64,000 bases of DNA, taken from assembly GCF_040958095.1 (NCBI RefSeq), contig NC_091175.1, positions 22,548,683-22,612,682 of the forward strand, read 5' to 3'. The notes under the pieces are model-generated. The model saw nothing but the letters and a program-made list of their open reading frames with translations, had not been told where the DNA came from and made no database searches. Source of the DNA: Procambarus clarkii. Taxonomy: Eukaryota; Arthropoda; Malacostraca; Decapoda; Cambaridae. Below, in pieces: positions 29,156-40,527 of the stretch. How positions within the stretch are numbered: the first letter of the stretch is position 1; the number at the start of each line of letters is the position of its first letter. A program made the translations under genes and the position numbers.

Positions 29156-31315
29156 TAAGTTTTGGGCCCTTGTGTTGGATAGTTTTGGGCCCTTGTGTTG
29201 GATAGTTTTGGGCCCTTGTGTTGGATAGTTTTGGGCCCTTGTGTTGGATAGTTTTGGGCCCTTGTGTTGGAGTTTTGGACCCTTGTGTTGGATAGTTTCG
29301 GACCCTTGTGTTGGATAGTTTTAGACCCTTGTGTTGGATAGTTTTGGGCCCTGAATGTTGGATAGTTTTGGACCCTTGTGTTGGAGTTTTGGACCCTTGT
29401 GTTGGATAGTTTTGGGTCCTTGTGGTGGATAGTTTTGGGTCCTTGTGTTGGATAGTTTTGGGTCCTTGTGGTGGATAGTTTTGGGTCTTTGTGGTGGATA
29501 GTTTTGGGTCCTTGTGGTGGATAGTTTTGGACCCTTGTGGTGGATAGTTTTGGGTCCTTGTGGTGGATAGTTTTGGGTCCTTGTGGTGGATAGTTTTGGG
29601 TCCTTGTGTTGGATTGTTTTGGGTCCTTGTGTTGGATAGTTTTGGGCCCTTGTGTTGGATAGTTTCGGACTCTTGTGTTGGATAGTTTTGGACCCTTGTG
29701 TTGGATAGTTTTGGGCCCTTGTGTTGGATAGTTTTGGGCCCCTTGTGGTGGATAGTTTTGGGTCCTTGTGGTGGATAGTTTTGGGCCCTTGTGTTGGATA
29801 GTTTTGGGCCCTTGTGTTGGATAGTTTTGGGCCCCTTGTGGTGGATAGTTTTGGGTCCTTGTGGTGGATAGTTTTGGGCCCTGGTGTTGGATAATTTTGG
29901 GCCCTTGTGGTGGATAGTTTTGGACCCTTGTGTTGGATAGTTTTGGACCCTTGTGTTGGATAGTTTTGGGCCCTTGTGGTGGATAGTTTTGGGCCCTTGT
30001 GTTGGATAGTTTTGGGCCCTTGTGTTGGATAGTTTTGGGCCCCTTGTGGTGGATAGTTTTGGGTCCTTGTGGTGGATAGTTTTGGGCCCTGGTGTTGGAT
30101 AATTTTGGGCCCTTGTGGTGGATAGTTTTGGACCCTTGTGTTGGATAGTTTTGGACCCTTGTGTTGGATAGTTTTGGGCCCTTGTGGTGGATAGTTTTGG
30201 GCCCTTGTGGTGGATAGTTTTGGGCCCTTGTGTTGGATAATTTTGGGCCCTTGTGTGGGATAGTTTTGGGCCCTTGTGTTGGGGCCTTGTGTTGGATAGT
30301 TTTGGGCCCTTGTGTTGGATAGTTTTGGACCCTTGTGTTGGATAGTTTTGGGCCCTTGTGTTGGATAATTTTGGGCCCTGAATGTTGGATAGTTTTGGGG
30401 CCTTGTGTTGGATAGTTTTGGACCCTTGTGTTGGATAGTTTTGGGCCCTTTTGTTAGATAGTTTTGGGCCCTTGTGTGGGATAGTTTTGGGCCCTTGTGT
30501 TGGGGCCTTGTGTTGGATAGTTTTGGGCCCTTGTGTTGGATAGTTTTGGACCCTTGTGTTGGATAGTTTTGGACCCTTGTGTTGGATAGTTTTGGGCCCT
30601 TGTGTTGGATAGTTTTGGACCCTTGTGTTGGATAGTTTTGGGCCCTTGTGTTGGATAGTTTTGGGCCCTTGTGTTGGATAGTTTTGGACCCTTGTGTTGG
30701 ATAGTTTTGGGCCCTTGTGTTGGATAGTTTTGGGCCCTTGTGTTGGATAGTTTTGGACCCTTGTGTTGGATAGTTTTGGACCCTTGTGTTGGATAGTTTT
30801 GGACCCTTGTGTTGGATAGTTTTGGGCCCTTGTGTTGGATAGTTTTGGACCCTTGTGTTGGATAGTTTTGGGCCCTTGTGTTGGATAGTTTTGGACCCTT
30901 GTGTTGGATAGTTTTGGGCCCTTGTGTTGGATAGTTTTGGGCCCTTGTGTTGGATAGTTTTGGGCCCTTGTGTTGGATAGTTTTGGACCCTTGTGTTGGA
31001 TAGTTTTGGGCCCTTGTGTTGGATAGTTTTGGGCCCTTGTGTTGGATAGTTTTGGGCCCTTGTGTTGGATAGTTTTGGGCCCTTGTGTTGGATAGTTTTG
31101 GGCCCTTGTGTTGGATAGTTTTGGGCCCTTGTGTTGGATAGTTTTGGACCCTTGTGTTGGATAGTTTTGGGCCCTTGTGTTGGATAGTTTTGGACCCTTG
31201 TGGTTGATAGTTTTGGGCCCTTGTGTTGGATAGTTTTGGGCCCTTGTGTTGGATAGTTTTGGACCCTTGTGGTTGATAGTTTTGGACCCTTTTAGTTTTG
31301 GACCCTTGTGTTGAT
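29156..31315. repeat. 23-bp satellite grown from LINE-2 coding sequence, about 94 copies
   Basis: Unit AGTTTTGGGCCCTTGTGTTG plus GAT, with variants GGACCC, GGTCC, GTGGTGG. On the minus strand it reads in the frame of the LINE-2 segment NIRGPRLFN. The right flank (31300 onward) continues as LINE-2 sequence in the correct order, so the array sits in place inside a LINE-2 remnant. A long minus-strand frame (30454-31326) is the repeat itself. Confidence 0.92.
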
Positions 31316-31600
31316 AGAATTATCACTTTGGGTACTTATTGCACCTCCGCTTTTCAACGTTAATTTTTTTTGTTTTTTTCCAATTTTGTGCGATGTTTTG
31401 CCCAATTTTGCCCAATTTTTTGCCCAGTTTTGCCCAATTTTTTGCCCAATTTTGCCCAATTTTTTGCCTAATTTTTTGCCCAATTTTTTGCCCATTTTTG
31501 CACGTCATTTCATGCCTCTTGATCTCGTGTGATATTATTTCTGTTTGCCGTCGCTCGAATATTTTTCTCAATTTTCTCAATATTTTTCAATGAGCTTTTT
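31300..31600 (-). mobile_element. LINE-2 C-terminal remnant next to its own satellite
   Basis: TGTTGATAGAATTATCACTT, TATTGCACCTCCGCTTTTCA and GTGTGATATTATTTCTGTTT correspond base-for-base order to 48785-48890 of the LINE-2 copy (TGTTGATAGAGTTCTCTC, TGTTGCACCTCTGCTTTTCA, GTGGTGTTATTTCTGTGT). The reverse strand encodes KIFERRQTEIISHEIKRHEM, a decayed version of the family. Confidence 0.7.
31390..31498. repeat. TTTTGCCCAA short tandem repeat inside the LINE-2 remnant
   Basis: About ten units of 10-12 bp (TTTTGCCCAATTT, TTTTTTGCCCAA). A second, independent expansion within the same LINE-2 copy. Confidence 0.9.
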
Positions 31601-31667
31601 CTCAAAGCTCATTATTTTCCATCTCTCTCGCCTGCACCCTAGGGAATGCAGATTTTTAAATTGTGGA

Positions 31668-31903
31668 GTAGACAGCGCTCGGGATTCGTAGTCTTAAGGT
31701 CCTGGGTTCGATCCCCTGCGGAGGCAGAAACAAATAGGCAGTTTCTTTCACCCTGATGCGTCTGTTCACCTAGCAGTAAATAGGTACCTGGGAGTTAGAC
31801 AGCTGCTATGGGCTGCTTCATGAGGGGTGTTTAAGAAAAAGGAGGTCTGGTCAAGGACCGGGCCGCGGGGACGCTAAGCCCCGAAATCATCTCAAGATAA
31901 CCA
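31668..31903 (+). mobile_element. SINE-1a, 5'-truncated
   Basis: Starts inside the head (GTAGACAGCGCTCGGGATTC), with B box GGGTTCGATCCCC, the body AGCAGTAAATAGGTACCTGG, and the tail ending CATCTCAAGATAACC. Confidence 0.9.
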
Positions 31904-32572
<669 letters not shown>

Positions 32573-32710
32573 TCGGAGCCGGAACTCGGCCCCCCTGGAC
32601 GGTCTCTTGTCAGGGCCGGACGGAAGTGAAGAGTCAGACAAGGAAGTCTTTGCAGGCCGCCAGTAAGGGCGGCCTGCTTCCCTTACTGGCTACTGGAAAT
32701 ATTTACTACA

Positions 32711-33985
32711 GGTCGCCGTGCTTCCTCCCAGGGGCGCCGTGCCTCCTCCCATGGGCGCCGTGCCCCTCCCATGGCGCCGTGCCCCTCCCATGGCGCCGTG
32801 CCCCTCCCATGGGCGCCGTGCTCCTCCCATGGGCGCCGTGCCCCTCCCATGGCGCCGTGCCCCTCCCATGGGCGCCGTGCTCCTCCCATGGCGCCGTGCC
32901 CCTCCCATGGCGCCGTGCCCCTCCCATGGCCGCCGTGCCCCTCCCATGAGCGCCGTGCCCCACCCATGGGCGCCATACCCCTCCCATGGCCGCCGTGCCT
33001 CCTCCCATGGCCGCCGTGGCTCCTCCCATGGGCGCCGTGCCCCTCCCATGGCGCTGTGCCCCTCCCATGGCGCCGTGCCCCTCCCATGGGCCCCGTGCCC
33101 CTCCCATGGTGCCGTGCCCCTCCCATGGTGCCGTGCTTCTCCCATGGCGCCGTGCCCCTCCCATGGGCGCCGTGCCCCTCCCATGGCGCCGTGCCCCTCC
33201 CATGGCGCCGTGCCCCTCCTATGGGCGCCGTGCCCCTCCCATGGGCGCCGTGCCCCTCCCATGGCGCCGTGCCCCTCCCATGGGCGCCGTGCCCCTCCCA
33301 TGGCGCCGTGCCCCTCCCATGGGCGCCGTGCCCCTCCCATGGCGCCGTGCCCCTCCCATGGGCGCCGTGCCCCTCCCATGGCGCCGTGCCCCTCCCATGG
33401 CGCCGTGCCCCTCCCATGGGCGCCGTGCCCCTCCCATGGGCGCCGTGCCCCTCCCATGGTGCCGTGCCCCTCCCATGGCGCCGTGCCCCTCCCATGGGCG
33501 CCGTGCCCCTCCCATGGTGCCGTGCCCCTCCCATGGTGCCGTGCCCCTCCCATGGCGCCGTGCCCCTCCCATGGCGCCGTGCCCCTCCCATGAGCGCCGT
33601 GCCCCTCCCATGGCGCCGTGCCCCTCCCATGGCGCCGTGCCCTCCCATGGGCGCCGTGCCCCTCCCATGGTGCCGTGCCCCTCCCATGGTGCCGTGCCCC
33701 TCCCATGGTGCCGTGCCCCTCCCATGGTGCCGTGCCCCTCCCATGGTGCCGTGCCCCTCCCATGGCGCCGTGCCCCTCCCATGGTGGCGTGCCCCTCCCA
33801 TGGTGCCGTGCCCCTCCCATGGCGCCGTGCCCCTCCCATGGTGGCGTGCCCCTCCCATGGTGCCGTGCCCCTCCCATGGCGCCGTGCCCCTCCCATGGCG
33901 CCGTGCCCCTCCCATGGTGGCGTGCCCCTCCCATGGTGCCGTGCCCCTCCCATGGCGCCGTGCCCCTCCCATGGCGCCGTACCGT
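32711..33985. repeat. 19/20-bp GC-rich minisatellite, about 66 copies
   Basis: Unit CGCCGTGCCCCTCCCATGG, plus G in 20-bp versions, with CATGGTG and CATGGTGG variants concentrated in the right half (after 33440). All six frames are largely open, giving overlapping pseudo-proteins of 300-450 residues. No genes. Confidence 0.96.
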
Positions 33986-34191
33986 GGTAACGCCGCCACA
34001 GGCACCCCGAAATGGTTCCTTGGTGAATTCTTCCGCTGCAAATTATAGTCGCCAAGTTAACTATAGTCTATGATGCTACAGTCAACCCGGAGAGGAGGAG
34101 GAGGAGGAGGGGGGGGGAGGCTGGAGTTGAGATCGAGCTCCAAGTTGTGCCAGAAAGGAGGGGAGAGGGGGGGGGATGTGATGTCGAATAG
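33986..34191. other. No gene seen; G-rich stretch
   Basis: GGAGGAGGAGGAGG and G runs at 34092-34175. Confidence 0.4.
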
Positions 34192-35275
34192 GTTCGAATA
34201 GTCGAGCCTTGGTCCCTGGCCGGACTCGAGGAGTAGAAGAACTACCGAAGTGACTCTGACGTATGAGTCACAGCCTGGTTGATCAGGTATCCTGTGGAGG
34301 TGCTTATCTAGTTATCTCTTGAACACTGTGAGGGGTCGGCCAGTTATGTCCCTTATGTGTAGTGGAAGCGTGTTGAACAGTCTCGGGCCTCTGATGGTGA
34401 TAGTTCTCTCTTGAACACTGTGAGGGGTCGGCCAGTTATGTCCCTTATGTGTAGTGGAAGCGTGTTGAACAGTCTCGGGCCTCTGATGGTGATAGTTCTC
34501 TCTTGAACACTGTGAGGGGTCGGCCAGTTATGCCCCTTATGTGTAGTGGAAGCGTGTTGAACAGTCTCGGGCCTCTGATGTTGATAGTTCTCTCTTGAAC
34601 ACTGTGAGGGGTCGGCCAGTTATGCCCCTTATGTGTAGTGGAAGCGTGTTGAACAGTCTCGGGCCTCTGATGTTGATAGAGTTCTCTCTTGAACACTGTG
34701 AGGGGTCGGCCAGTTATATCCCTTATGTGTAGTGGAAGCGTGTTGAACAGTCTCGGGCCTCTGATGTTGATAGTTCTCTCTTGAACACTGTGAGGGGTCG
34801 GCCAGTTATGCCCCTTATGTGTAGTGGAAGCGTGTTGAACAGTCTCGGGCCTCTGATGTTGATAGTTCTCTCTTGAACACTGTGAGGGGTCGGCCAGTTA
34901 TGTCCCTTATGTGTAGTGGAAGCGTGTTGAACAGTCTCGGGCCTCTGATGTTGATAGTTCTCTCTTGAACACTGTGAGGGGTCGGCCAGTTATGCCCCTT
35001 ATGTGTAGTGGAAGCGTGTTGAACAGTCTCGGGCCTCTGATGGTGATAGTTCTCTCTTGAACACTGTGAGGGGTCGGCCAGTTATGTCCCTTATGTGTAG
35101 TGGAAGCGTGTTGAACAGTCTCGGGCCTCTGATGTTGATAGTTCTCTCTTGAACACTGTGAGGGGTCTGCCAGTTATGTCCCTTATGTGTAGTGGAAGCG
35201 TGTTGAACAGTCTCGGGCCTCTGATGTTGATAGTTCTCCCTCAGAGTACCTGTTGCTCCTCTGCTTACTTGGTGG
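34192..35275 (-). mobile_element. LINE-2 C-terminal remnant containing a satellite
   Basis: The left part (to 34320) carries GACGTATGAGTCACAGCCTG and GTTGATCAGGTATCCTGTGG, matching the LINE-2 C-terminus. The right part after the array continues TCAGAGTACCTGTTGCTCCT as in the 48526 copy, then diverges at about 35275. Confidence 0.8.
34321..35242. repeat. 92-bp satellite, ten units, derived from LINE-2 coding sequence
   Basis: GAACACTGTGAGGGGTCGGC recurs at 34321, 34413, 34505, 34597, 34691, 34783, 34875, 34967, 35059 and 35151. The spacing is 92 bp except one 94-bp step that keeps GATAGAG. The reverse strand encodes RGPRLFNTLPLHIRG then ITGRPLTVFKREL, the LINE-2 C-terminal segment, over and over. 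Confidence 0.95.
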
Positions 35276-35882
35276 TCGGCCAAATCACATACCAGAATGA
35301 ATGACCAGAGACCGGCCCGCAGGCACATCGATCCCCGAAGCCACCTCAAGTTAAGCGTTCACGGCTGGTGGTAGAAGAGAACGTTCTCGAGTTCTCTTTT
35401 CACTCCCATTGTGATCATCACGACCGATGGTGAGATTTCAATTAGGCTCAATCTACAAACCCCCCCCCCCCCCCCACTCACCCACACAGCCAGCCCGGCC
35501 TCTTGAGTTGCCGCAACGGACAAAATACATGGTACTAAAACTCCTGAACCCAAACCACCCACCTAACCTTACTTACCCACGCACAGAAAACGTGGTTTGG
35601 CTGTTAAGCGGCTATTTTTCATAGCACCCTTTATTTTGTTCCTTGGGGGGGGGAGGAGATTATAGCGTCAAAATAATATATATTATTTGAGAGGACTCGT
35701 TAAATATAGACTCCAAACATACATTTCTCTCCCCCCCCCCTATACACGCTTCCAAAAACAACCCCCCTCCCACTCCAACCCCCCAAACTAGTCCCCAGAA
35801 ACCCCCCCTCACATACACTTGGTAACAATCACCACAATCCACCATAAACATGACTGTGGACCCATTCTTGGGCCGCTGCTCA
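35276..35882. other. No gene seen; SINE-tail scrap and C tracts
   Basis: GACCAGAGACCGGCCCGCAG...CCACCTCAAGTTAAG at 35305-35355 resembles a worn SINE-1/LINE-2 tail. C runs at 35460-35476 and 35733-35742. Otherwise unrecognised. Confidence 0.4.
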
Positions 35883-38800
35883 AACGACCCAACCACCAGC
35901 CCCCACAAACGACCCAACTACCTGCCCCCCACAAACGACCCCAACCACCAGCCCCCCACAAACGACCCCAACTACCAGCCCCCACAAACGACCCAACCAC
36001 CAGCCCCCACAAACGACCCAACCACCAGCCCCCACAAACGACCCCAACCACCAGCCCCCCACAAACGACCCAACTACCAGCCCCCACAAACGACCCAACC
36101 ACCAGCCCCCACAAACGACCCCAACCACCAGCCCCCCACAAACGACCCCAACTACCAGCCCCCCACAAACGACCTCAACCACCAGCCCCCCACAAACGAC
36201 CTCAACCACCAGCCCCCCACAAACGACCCAACCACCAGCCCCCACAAACGACCCCAACTACCAGCCCCCACAAACGACCCCAACTACCAGCCCCCCACAA
36301 ACGACGCCAACTACCAGCCCCCACAAACGACCCCAACTACCAGCCCCCACAAACGACCCCAACTACCAGCCCCCACAAACGACCCAACCACCAGCCCCCA
36401 CAAACGACCCCAACCACCAGCCCCCACAAACGACCCCAACTACCAGCCCCCCACAAACGACCCCAACTACCAGCCCCCACAAACGACCCCAACTACCAGC
36501 CCCCACAAACGACCCAACCACCAGCCCCCACAAACGACCCAACTACCAGCCCCCACAAACGACCCAACTACCAGCCCCCACAAACGACCCCAACCACCAG
36601 CCCCCCACAAACGACCCCAACCACCAGCCCCCCACAAACGACCCAACCACCAGCCCCCACAAACGACCCAACCACCAGCCCCCACAAACGACCCCAACTA
36701 CCAGCCCCCACAAACGACCCAACCACCAGCCCCCACAAACGACCCAACCACCAGCCCCCACAAACGACCCAACCACCAGCCCCCACAAACGACCCCAACT
36801 ACCAGCCCCCACAAACGACCCCAACTACCAGCCCCCACAAACGACCCAACCACCAGCCCCCCACAAACGACCCAACCACCAGCCCCCCACAAACGACCCA
36901 ACTACCAGCCCCCACAAACGACCCAACCACCAGCCCCCACAAACGACCCAACCACCAGCCCCCACAAACGACCCCAACTACCAGCCCCCACAAACGAGCC
37001 AACCACCAGCCCCCACAAACGACCCAACCACCAGCCCCCACAAACGACCCAACCACCAGCCCCCACAAAGGACCCCAACCACCAGCCCCCACAAACGACC
37101 CCAACTACCAGCCCCCACAAACGACCCAACCACCAGCCCCCACAAACGACCCCAACTACCAGCCCCCACAAACGACCCCAACTACCAGCCCCCACAAACG
37201 ACCCAACCACCAGCCCCCACAAACGACCCAACCACCAGCCCCCACAAACGACCCCAACCACCAGCCCCCCACAAACGACCCCAACTACCAGCCCCCCACA
37301 AACGACCCAACCACCAGCCCCCACAAACGACCCCAACTACCAGCCCCCACAAACGACCCCAACTACCAGCCCCCACAAACGACCCAACCACCAGCCCCCA
37401 CAAACGACCCAACCACCAGCCCCCACAAACGACCCCAACTACCAGCCCCAACAAACGACCCAACCACCAGCCCCCACAAACGACCCAACCACCAGCCCCC
37501 ACAAACGACCCCAACCACCAGCCCCCACAAACGACCCCAACTACCAGCCCCCACAAACGACCCAACCACCAGCCCACACAAACGACCCAACCACCAGCCC
37601 CCACAAACGACCCCAACTACCAGCCCCCAAAAACTACCCCAACTACCAGCCCCCACAAACGACCCAACCACCAGCCCCCACAAACGACCCAACCACCAGC
37701 CCCCACAAACGACCCCAACTACCAGCCCCCACAAACGACCCAACCACCAGCCCCCACAAACGACCCAACCACCAGCCCCCACAAACGACCCCAACTACCA
37801 GCCCCCACAAACGACCCCAACTACCAGCCCCCACAAACGACCCAACCACCAGCCCCCCACAAACGACCCAACCACCAGCCCCCACAAACGACCCCAACTA
37901 CCAGCCCCCACAAACGACCCCAACCACCAGCCCCCCACAAACGACCCAACCACCAGCCCCCCACAAACGACCCCAACTACCAGCCCCCACAAACGACCCA
38001 ACCACCAGCCCCCACAAACGACCCCAACTACCAGCCCCCACAAACGACCCAACCACCAGCCCTCACAAACGACCCAACCACCAGCCCCCCACAAACGACC
38101 CCAACTACCAGCCCCCACAAACGACCCAACCACCAGCCCTCACAAACGACCCAACCACCAGCCCTCACAAACGACCTAACCACCAGCCCCCACAAACGAC
38201 CCAACCACCAGCCCCCACAAAGGACCCCAACCACCAGCCCCCACAAACGACCCCAACTACCAGCCCCCACAAACGACCCAACCACCAGCCCCCACAAACG
38301 ACCCCAACTACCAGCCCCCCACAAACGACCCAACCACCAGCCCCCCACAAACGACCCCAACCACCAGCCCCCACAAACGACCCAACCACCAGCCCCCCAC
38401 AAACGACCCCAACCACCAGCCCCCCACAAACGACCCCAACCACCAGCCCCCACAAACGAACCCAACCACCAGCCCCCCACAAACGACCCAACCACCAGCC
38501 CCCACAAACGAACCCAACCACCAGCCCCCCACAAACGACCCCAACCACCAGCCCCCACAAACGAACCCAACCACCAGCCCCCCACAAACGACCCAACCAC
38601 CAGCCCCCACAAACGAACCCAACCACCAGCCCCCCACAAACGACCCAACCACCAGCCCCCACAAACGAACCCAACCACCAGCCCCCCACAAACGACCCCA
38701 ACCACCAGCCCCCACAAACGACCCCAACCACCAGCCCCCACAAACGAACCCAACCACCAGCCCCCACAAACGAACCCAACCACCAGCCCCCCACAAACGA

Positions 38801-39203
38801 CCCCAACCACCAGCCCCCCACAAAGGACCCTAACTACCAGCCCCCACAAACGACCCAACCACCAGCCCCCACAAACGACCCAACCACCAGCCCCCACAAA
38901 CGACCCCAACTACCAGCCCCCCACAAACGACCCTAACTACCAGCCCCCCACAAACGACCCCAACTACCAGCCCCCCACAAACGACCCCAACTACCAGCTC
39001 CCACAAACGACCCAACCACCAGCCCCCACAAACGACCCAACCACCAGCCCCCACAAACGACCCCAACTACCAGCCCCCCACAAACGACCCTAACTACCAG
39101 CCCCCCACAAACGACCCCAACTACCAGCCCCCACAAACGACCCTAACTACCAGCCCCCCACAAACGACCCCAACTACCAGTCCCCCACAAACGACCCAAC
39201 CAC
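35883..39203. repeat. 25-27-bp C-rich satellite, about 128 copies
   Basis: Unit ACAAACGACCCAACCACCAG plus CCCCC, with variable C-run lengths (GACC(C)C, CAGCCCCC(C)) and CAAC(C/T)ACCAG. The complementary strand has repeated runs of four or more G. Open frames of up to about 1000 codons come from the stop-free unit and are not genes. Confidence 0.96.
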
Positions 39204-39654
39204 CTCGACAACAATCTTACAGAAATACTAAAAGTTTTACACTCAATTATCATCAATTCCCAACATCCTCTCCCCGAGAGAGAGATTTTCATCTGGTGGA
39301 GATGCTCCCTTTGTACTCTCCAGCATCCCAGTTACCACTCCGTAAAAAATACAGCGGTTTTGCCTGTACAGAAACGTGCCAACCCAAGCAACCCACCTAA
39401 CCTATGAATGTAAATAGTTCCACGAGCTGAGAGGGTTAACGGTAATATTGCGTAAGGGGGTTCGTAGAGGAGGAGGGGGAGGGGGGGAGCCGGGTTGGGG
39501 GTTGGGGGGGGAGTCGTGGGGGGTGGGGTGGGGGGAAGGGGGGGGGGTGAAGGGGTCGCGCGGGGTGGAGGGAGTTAGACACCACCAGCATGCCAATTTA
39601 CGCATAGTTTCTTATGTCTAATCTGCGTGTAGATCTGTGTAAGGTAGACACTGC

Positions 39655-39657
<3 letters not shown>
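39204..39657. other. No gene seen; long G-rich tract
   Basis: G-rich 39455-39570 (GGGGGTTGGGGGGGGAGTC, GGGGTGGGGTGGGGGG), with quadruplex-forming potential. Confidence 0.45.

Positions 39658-39738
<81 letters not shown>
39658..39738. repeat. (GT)n microsatellite at a LINE-1 end
   Basis: About 40 GT dinucleotides running directly into a reversed LINE-1 3' terminus. Confidence 0.97.
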
Positions 39739-39740
<2 letters not shown>

Positions 39741-39812
39741 ACTAGTTGTGTTTTTACGGGGGTTGAGCTTTGCTCTTTCGGCCCGCCTCTCAACTGTCAA
39801 TCAACTGTTTAC
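39739..39812 (-). mobile_element. LINE-1 3' UTR fragment
   Basis: ACTAGTTGTG, GGGGGTTGAGCTTTGCTCTT, CCGCCTCTCAACTGTCAATC, CAACTG. Confidence 0.8.
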
Positions 39813-39853
39813 TAAATACTTTTTTTTTTTTTCCACACCACACACACACACCC

Positions 39854-40026
39854 CAGGAAGCAGCCCGTGACAGCTGACTAACTCCCAGGTACCTATTTAC
39901 TGCTAGGTAACAGGGGCACTTAGGGTGAAAGAAACTTTGCCCATTTGTTTCTGCCTCGTGCGGGAATCAAACCCGCGCCACAGAATTACGAGTCCTGCGC
40001 GCTATCCACCAGGCTACGAGGCCCCT
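39854..40026 (-). mobile_element. SINE-1c, tail missing
   Basis: Reverse copy beginning in the body (CAGGAAGCAGCCCGTGACAG) and ending with the head: CGGGAATCAAACCCGCGCC, CTATCCACCAGGCTACGAGG, CCCC. Same head type as the copy at 40276 in opposite orientation. Confidence 0.85.
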
Positions 40027-40027
40027 A

Positions 40028-40246
40028 CGAGACGTTAGTAAGAGTTTTTCAGTATCAGAGTAGAAGACAAATGTAATGCATTAGGAAGTGATGTGGTGGA
40101 GGCTGACTCCATACACAGTTTCAAGTGTAGATATGATAGAGCCCAGTAGGCTCAGGAACCTGTACACCAGTTGATTGACAGTTGAGAGGCGGGACCAAAG
40201 AGCCAGAGCTCAACCCCCGCAAGCACAACTAGGTGAGTGCACACAG

Positions 40247-40250
<4 letters not shown>
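40028..40250 (+). mobile_element. LINE-1 3' end fragment
   Basis: Coding part ACGAGACGTTAGTAAGAG then GCATTAGGAAGTGATGTGGT, the UTR (TTGATTGACAGTTGAGAGGC), and the end AACTAGGTGAGTGCACAC leading into (CA)n 40250-40274. Confidence 0.85.
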
Positions 40251-40275
<25 letters not shown>

Positions 40276-40278
<3 letters not shown>

Positions 40279-40527
40279 GGGCCTCGTAGCCTGGTGGATA
40301 GCGCGCAGGACTCGTAATTCTGTGGCGCGGGTTCGATTCCCGCACGAGGCAGAAACAAATGGGCAAAGTTTCTTTCACCCTAAGTGCCCCTGTTACCTAG
40401 CAGTAAATAGGTACCTGGGAGTTAGTCAGCTGTCACGGGCTGCTTCCGGGGGGTGGAGGCCTGGTCGAGGACCGGGCCGCGGGAACACTGAAAGCCCCGA
40501 AATCATCTCAAGATAACCTCAAGATAA
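40276..40527 (+). mobile_element. SINE-1c with an intact tRNA-like cloverleaf head
   Basis: The first 72 bases after GG can form a full cloverleaf: acceptor GCCTCGT/ACGAGGC (7 bp), anticodon stem CAGGA/TTCTG with loop CTCGTAA (anticodon position CGT), and T-arm GCGGG-TTCGATT-CCCGC. The shared SINE-1 body and LINE-like tail (CATCTCAAGATAACCTCAAG) follow, so it is a SINE and not a tRNA gene. Confidence 0.88.

Noticed and set aside
32683-34055. Six-frame long open frames (Gly/Arg/His or Pro-rich)
   Set aside because: All derive from the 19/20-bp GC-rich array. No unique coding sequence is attached.
35819-38936. Open frames of 786 and 1028 codons, Pro/Thr/Asn-rich
   Set aside because: They are the 25-27-bp C-rich satellite read in two frames. 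Unit length varies without regard to frame, and the opposite strand is equally open.
40276-40347. Functional tRNA gene (cloverleaf with CGT anticodon)
   Set aside because: The fold is good, but the sequence continues into the SINE-1 body and LINE-2-like tail shared by eleven other copies, so it is a SINE head.
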